The translations under genes and the position numbers were made by a program. The notes under the pieces were generated by a model. It was not told the DNA's origin. It did not search any database and was given only the letters and a program-made list of their open reading frames with translations. Shown piece after piece: positions 61,054 through 64,000 of a DNA stretch of 64,000 nucleotides; within the stretch, counting starts at the first letter, position 1; every line of letters begins with the position of its first letter. This DNA comes from Bacteroidota bacterium. GTDB lineage: Bacteria > Bacteroidota > Bacteroidia > Flavobacteriales > Flavobacteriaceae. The stretch spans positions 434,001-498,000 of the forward strand of contig JAEXIT010000004.1 of NCBI GenBank assembly GCA_023446155.1, given 5' to 3'.

Positions 61054-61389
61054 ATGCCCTACAAATCAATTAAAGAAAAATTAGTTCAGCTGCGTAAAGA
61101 ACCCAAATTCACAATGCCGCTGTCCATTTATTATCCGGGTTTGGATAATGAAATGGTACGAATTGAACTCAGTAAAATCATCGATCTAAGTATTTTTGAG
61201 ATCTATTCAAAAATAGAACAAGGACTTGACCGACTGATGTTACTGGATATCATTCATAAAACAATGGAGAAATTCAAATGTTTCCACTTAAATGACAACG
61301 ACTTTGTGTACATCCGGCAATACCTCAACCGGATTATTCTTATCGTAGAATGGGATTGTAATCCCGATGATCTTCAAAACCTTATATAG
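61054..61389 (+). CDS. Hypothetical protein, island gene 2
   Basis: Unrecognised 111-residue protein (MPYKSIKEKLVQLRKEPK ...) with mixed helices and no export signal. It ends 1 base before the next start (61391), so the two are translationally linked. Confidence 0.55.
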   Translation: MPYKSIKEKLVQLRKEPKFTMPLSIYYPGLDNEMVRIELSKIIDLSIFEIYSKIEQGLDRLMLLDIIHKTMEKFKCFHLNDNDFVYIRQYLNRIILIVEWDCNPDDLQNLI

Positions 61390-61390
61390 T

Positions 61391-62029
61391 ATGGATAACG
61401 ATTTTAAGCAAGTACACGGCCAAAGTGGCAGTGAACTTCAAGACCAAAACGAATTAAATCAAATACTGGCGGGTGAAGGAGGGAAACTCTATCCCGTTTT
61501 ACGAAATGGCGATTGGATTGGCATACAAAGCGGGGCACTATATACCCCTATAATCGGAACGCTTGGAAACCCTAAAATTGTCGTAGCATTAGCGCATGAC
61601 ATGCCCAATAATTTGGTATATGTTCCGTATAAAACAGGAACCCATTATGAGGAGCTGAATCGCATGTACGACGAAGCGCAAAAAAATCTCGAAGCCATCA
61701 AAGTTCCATATGAAGTATTTCAATACAACGACCATTTTGAGGTGAATGCTTGCGGACACGAGTTTAGCAGCGAATTTTTATTGCACAAACCCTTTCTTAA
61801 CGAATTGCATACCATATTAAAATCAGACGAGATCTTAGTAGCCGTTCCAAGACGGGGCTATTTTAAAGCGATTGCAAGCAATACGTCTAGAGATTTATAC
61901 AACGGTTTTATCGAAGAATATGAGTTTGCCTTTCATAACGAAGCTAGTGAAAGACCACAAATTACCAATGGTGTTTTTATTATCAAAGACAGTGTGATCA
62001 AACAACGGGGAGAACTGGAAAAATATTAA
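61391..62029 (+). CDS. Hypothetical protein, island gene 3
   Basis: The start is ATG 61391 (MDNDFKQVHGQSGSELQDQN); the eight codons upstream overlap the previous gene. The 212-residue soluble protein shows an YVPYKTGTHYEELNRMY / HEFSSEFLLHKPFL pattern I do not recognise. It is followed by a terminator at 62063-62095. Possibly an immunity-type protein; there is no evidence for it besides context. Confidence 0.55.
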   Translation: MDNDFKQVHGQSGSELQDQNELNQILAGEGGKLYPVLRNGDWIGIQSGALYTPIIGTLGNPKIVVALAHDMPNNLVYVPYKTGTHYEELNRMYDEAQKNLEAIKVPYEVFQYNDHFEVNACGHEFSSEFLLHKPFLNELHTILKSDEILVAVPRRGYFKAIASNTSRDLYNGFIEEYEFAFHNEASERPQITNGVFIIKDSVIKQRGELEKY

Positions 62030-62062
62030 ACCGAATACTAGCGGTTTTCAAAATAGTACTGT

Positions 62063-62095
62063 AAAAAAAGAGAAACTGGTTTTCTCTTTTTTTTT
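62063..62095 (+). terminator. Terminator after island gene 3
   Basis: An AAAAAAAGAGAAA/TTTCTCTTTTTTTTT stem with a four-base loop (CTGG) closes the transcript. Confidence 0.85.
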
Positions 62096-62305
62096 GGACA
62101 AAAGGTAACGATGGCTCCAAACGCGGCATCGCGGATTTGCAATCCGTGATGATAAAATTTCTTGTTATAGAATACTATTGTAATCAGATAATCGTGATAA
62201 TTTTTCACTTGGCGCGTATTTGAAAAATAAATAAAGATTCGGTTAAAAAATATCAAAATTATTATTTTAAATTTCGCAATATTGAGATAAAATAAAGTAA
62301 CAGCT

Positions 62306-62857
62306 ATGAATTATTCAGTAGAAAACATAAAAGCATTTATTTTAAAATTTTTAGATAAAGAAGCCGAATGCTGGACAAAACGTCAATTAACAGATTAGGA
62401 TGATTATAACCAATCCATTAAAGGGCTATATGCTATGGCTATTGATAAACTTGATCAGGGTTTAGGAATTTATTATAAAAAAGAATTAGTATTTGATGAA
62501 AACCCAGTGATATATCTACCTAGACATTTATATAAGTTAAGTCGGTATAAAAATCAAATTTATGGTAATCTATGGGTTGCGTATGTTTCAAGTACCACAA
62601 CTGATGAAGATCCTAAAGCCGATACTATGTTTGAAGCTTTTATCATTAGCGAGGTTGAAGGTGAATTGAAAGTTATCGGTACAATGATCAGATTTAAAAA
62701 CCGTTCGACCATGAAAGTTGAAGGCTGGAAAGCAAGCGTATATAACCCATCTGATTTAGATGTACAAAAGTTTGGTGAATTTATTGAAACAGAACGCTAT
62801 TTTGAACCAAGTAATCGTGATAATTTTTCACTGGAAGAATATTTAAAAGATAAATAA
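62306..62857 (+). pseudogene. Island gene 4: open frame interrupted by an in-frame TAG
   Basis: ATG 62306 opens a frame of 30 codons (MNYSVENIKAFILKFLDKEA ...). It stops at TAG 62396-62398, then runs on in the same frame without interruption to TAA 62855-62857 (DDYNQSIKGLYAMAIDKLDQ ...). Downstream translation could only restart at ATG 62435. The continuous reading frame on both sides suggests a formerly complete 183-codon gene with a recent nonsense mutation; readthrough or sequencing error remain possible. The end (FGEFIETERYFEPSNRDNFS) looks like a small immunity-type protein. Function is unknown. Confidence 0.75.
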
Positions 62858-62872
62858 TTTAGAACTTAGACC

Positions 62873-63496
62873 ATGATAACAGACAAGTACTTACAATGTT
62901 TAAAAGAATTGCAACAGAATCCAAATATTGAGATTGGAAAATATAGCGAAACTAATTATCATGATTGCGAACCACCTTCAGAAAGATTTTTAGAAAGAAG
63001 AAAAAGAAAACTTGAAGAGGAAAATTTTTTAATTTTTGATAAAGACTTAGAATATTTTAATTTGTCGAGTATCGTTCTCAATTGGGACAGTCTACTTTCA
63101 TTAGGGGATGTTGTGATAAGGGGAGGATTTGTATTTAATGGTATTACAGATGCATTAATTCTTCCAACAGATTATTTTAAAAAGGTTACCAATATAAAAG
63201 ATGATGGCGATTATTCTCAACAATTAGGTTGGTTTGAACGTTTGCCTATGGGAGTTGATGTATATCCAAATAATATAAGTGTTGGTGTTGTGAATGGTGA
63301 ATTGAAAATCATAACAGAAAGAAACCTAAATTCTGAAAAAAGAAGAAATGAAGAAATTATCGAATGGATTTATAAGGAAAGATCCAATGTATATAAAGAA
63401 GATATCACAATTAAAAAAGAAGGTACATTAGTAGAAACATTACGTGTTTTTGAACCGGAGCATCCTACCTGGTTAGCAGATTACAACAACGGATAA
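62873..63496 (+). CDS. Hypothetical protein, island gene 5
   Basis: Unrecognised 207-residue soluble protein (MITDKYLQCLKELQQNPN ...) with a Lys/Arg-rich segment at 38-50 (RFLERRKRKLEEEN). It starts 16 bases after the interrupted gene's end and is AT-richer than the housekeeping genes. No domain recognised. Confidence 0.55.
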   Translation: MITDKYLQCLKELQQNPNIEIGKYSETNYHDCEPPSERFLERRKRKLEEENFLIFDKDLEYFNLSSIVLNWDSLLSLGDVVIRGGFVFNGITDALILPTDYFKKVTNIKDDGDYSQQLGWFERLPMGVDVYPNNISVGVVNGELKIITERNLNSEKRRNEEIIEWIYKERSNVYKEDITIKKEGTLVETLRVFEPEHPTWLADYNNG

Positions 63497-63576
63497 TAGT
63501 ATTGATTTTAATAATCCGCGACATCGTGAGAATCACCGAGGTTGCAGATAAAATATGACAAAAAAATAATAGCTAC

Positions 63577-64000
63577 ATGGAAGACATTAAAAATTTTATT
63601 GAATCTTTTATTAAGGATGAATATGCTTGCAATAAAGCAAATTATGATTTTTCTATTTCTGATGAGGAATATGAAAATATGAGATTAAAATTGGAAGATC
63701 ATTTTCATACCGTGAATATTGATGAATATTGGAGGGCTTTGGAGGAAGAAGATGTGCTCGAGCTTACTATTGAAATGAAGGATTTATATTTTCAAAATGT
63801 AGAAAGAGCAATACCGCGCACCTTATTTCAAATTAAGCACTATAAAAATCCGGAAGTAGGAGAAGGTTTGCAGAAATGGTTGGTTAATGATGAACTTTTT
63901 GCTTGCTATACAAGTTACACAGAAGATACTGGAAGAGAATTGGGATATAATAAACTATTTTATGTAGCCGAAACAAATGAAGGGATGAAAATAATATATG
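63577..64000 (+). CDS. Hypothetical protein, island gene 6 (partial at the right edge)
   Basis: An open frame starts at ATG 63577 (MEDIKNFIESFIKDEYACNK) and runs without a stop to the window end (141 codons seen). The beginning VEN/EDIK-x-FI-x-x-F-x-(K)D-x-E-x-x-(C) resembles the start of island gene 4, so both may belong to one family. Function is unknown; a small immunity-type protein is a guess. Confidence 0.6.
   Translation, partial: MEDIKNFIESFIKDEYACNKANYDFSISDEEYENMRLKLEDHFHTVNIDEYWRALEEEDVLELTIEMKDLYFQNVERAIPRTLFQIKHYKNPEVGEGLQKWLVNDELFACYTSYTEDTGRELGYNKLFYVAETNEGMKIIY

Overview
The window looks like chromosomal DNA from a member of the Flavobacteriaceae (Bacteroidota), probably Flavobacterium or a close relative. 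The evidence is the AT-rich sequence, the promoter -7 boxes of the Bacteroidota type (TAnnTTTG), the type II-C CRISPR locus with a large Cas9, the thrABC block headed by a fused ThrA, the TlpA-like thiol oxidoreductases and the flavobacterial zeaxanthin cluster. No plasmid, prophage or insertion sequence is visible.

Layout. 1-10.5 kb: a divergent gene set for a type II secretion / type IV pilus-like machine. The minus operon has a pseudopilin, an A24 prepilin peptidase, a GspE ATPase, a secretin and a partial actin-like protein. The plus operon has two lipoproteins, a GspC-like protein, three minor pseudopilin-like proteins and GspF. 10.5-13.2 kb: an orphan lipoprotein, an OsmC remnant, a divergent XRE/SymE toxin-like pair, palindromes and a conserved hypothetical gene. 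13.2-22.9 kb: a complete type II-C CRISPR-Cas locus. cas9-cas1-cas2 lie between two arrays with 20 and 23 spacers, and a tracrRNA gene sits antisense upstream of cas9. Both arrays should be transcribed opposite to the cas genes.

23-46.2 kb is mostly housekeeping: YebC, GcvT, threonine synthesis (thrA-thrB-thrC) with a clear thr leader peptide upstream, NAD(P)H-hydrate dehydratase, HutH, a RimB-RimK fusion, ClpC, GyrA, a TPR protein, an NlpC/P60 hydrolase and a thiolase. 46.2-46.5 kb: tRNA-Ser(GCT), tRNA-Pro(TGG) and tRNA-Arg(TCT). 46.8-51.7 kb: three tandem paralogous leucine-rich-repeat genes without signal peptides, followed by an orphan double-glycine precursor peptide (51.9 kb). 52-54 kb: a MoaF-like lipoprotein, DoxX and a Crp/Fnr regulator with FNR-like palindromes beside them. 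54.2-58.9 kb: a carotenoid operon (MarR regulator, CrtI, CrtB, small secreted protein, CrtZ, lycopene cyclase) expected to give zeaxanthin. 59.6-64 kb: small unrecognised genes of the kind found in toxin-immunity or other accessory islands. One of them carries an in-frame amber codon, and another runs off the window end.

The most notable observations are as follows. (1) All candidate pseudopilins of the secretion locus share Ser instead of Gly before the prepilin cleavage site. (2) The two CRISPR arrays keep the tracrRNA-pairing half of the repeat identical while the other half has diverged. (3) There is a seven-threonine leader peptide in front of thrA. (4) There is a three-gene family of cytoplasmic 22-residue LRR proteins. 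(5) Candidate operators lie at marR-crtI and around doxX.
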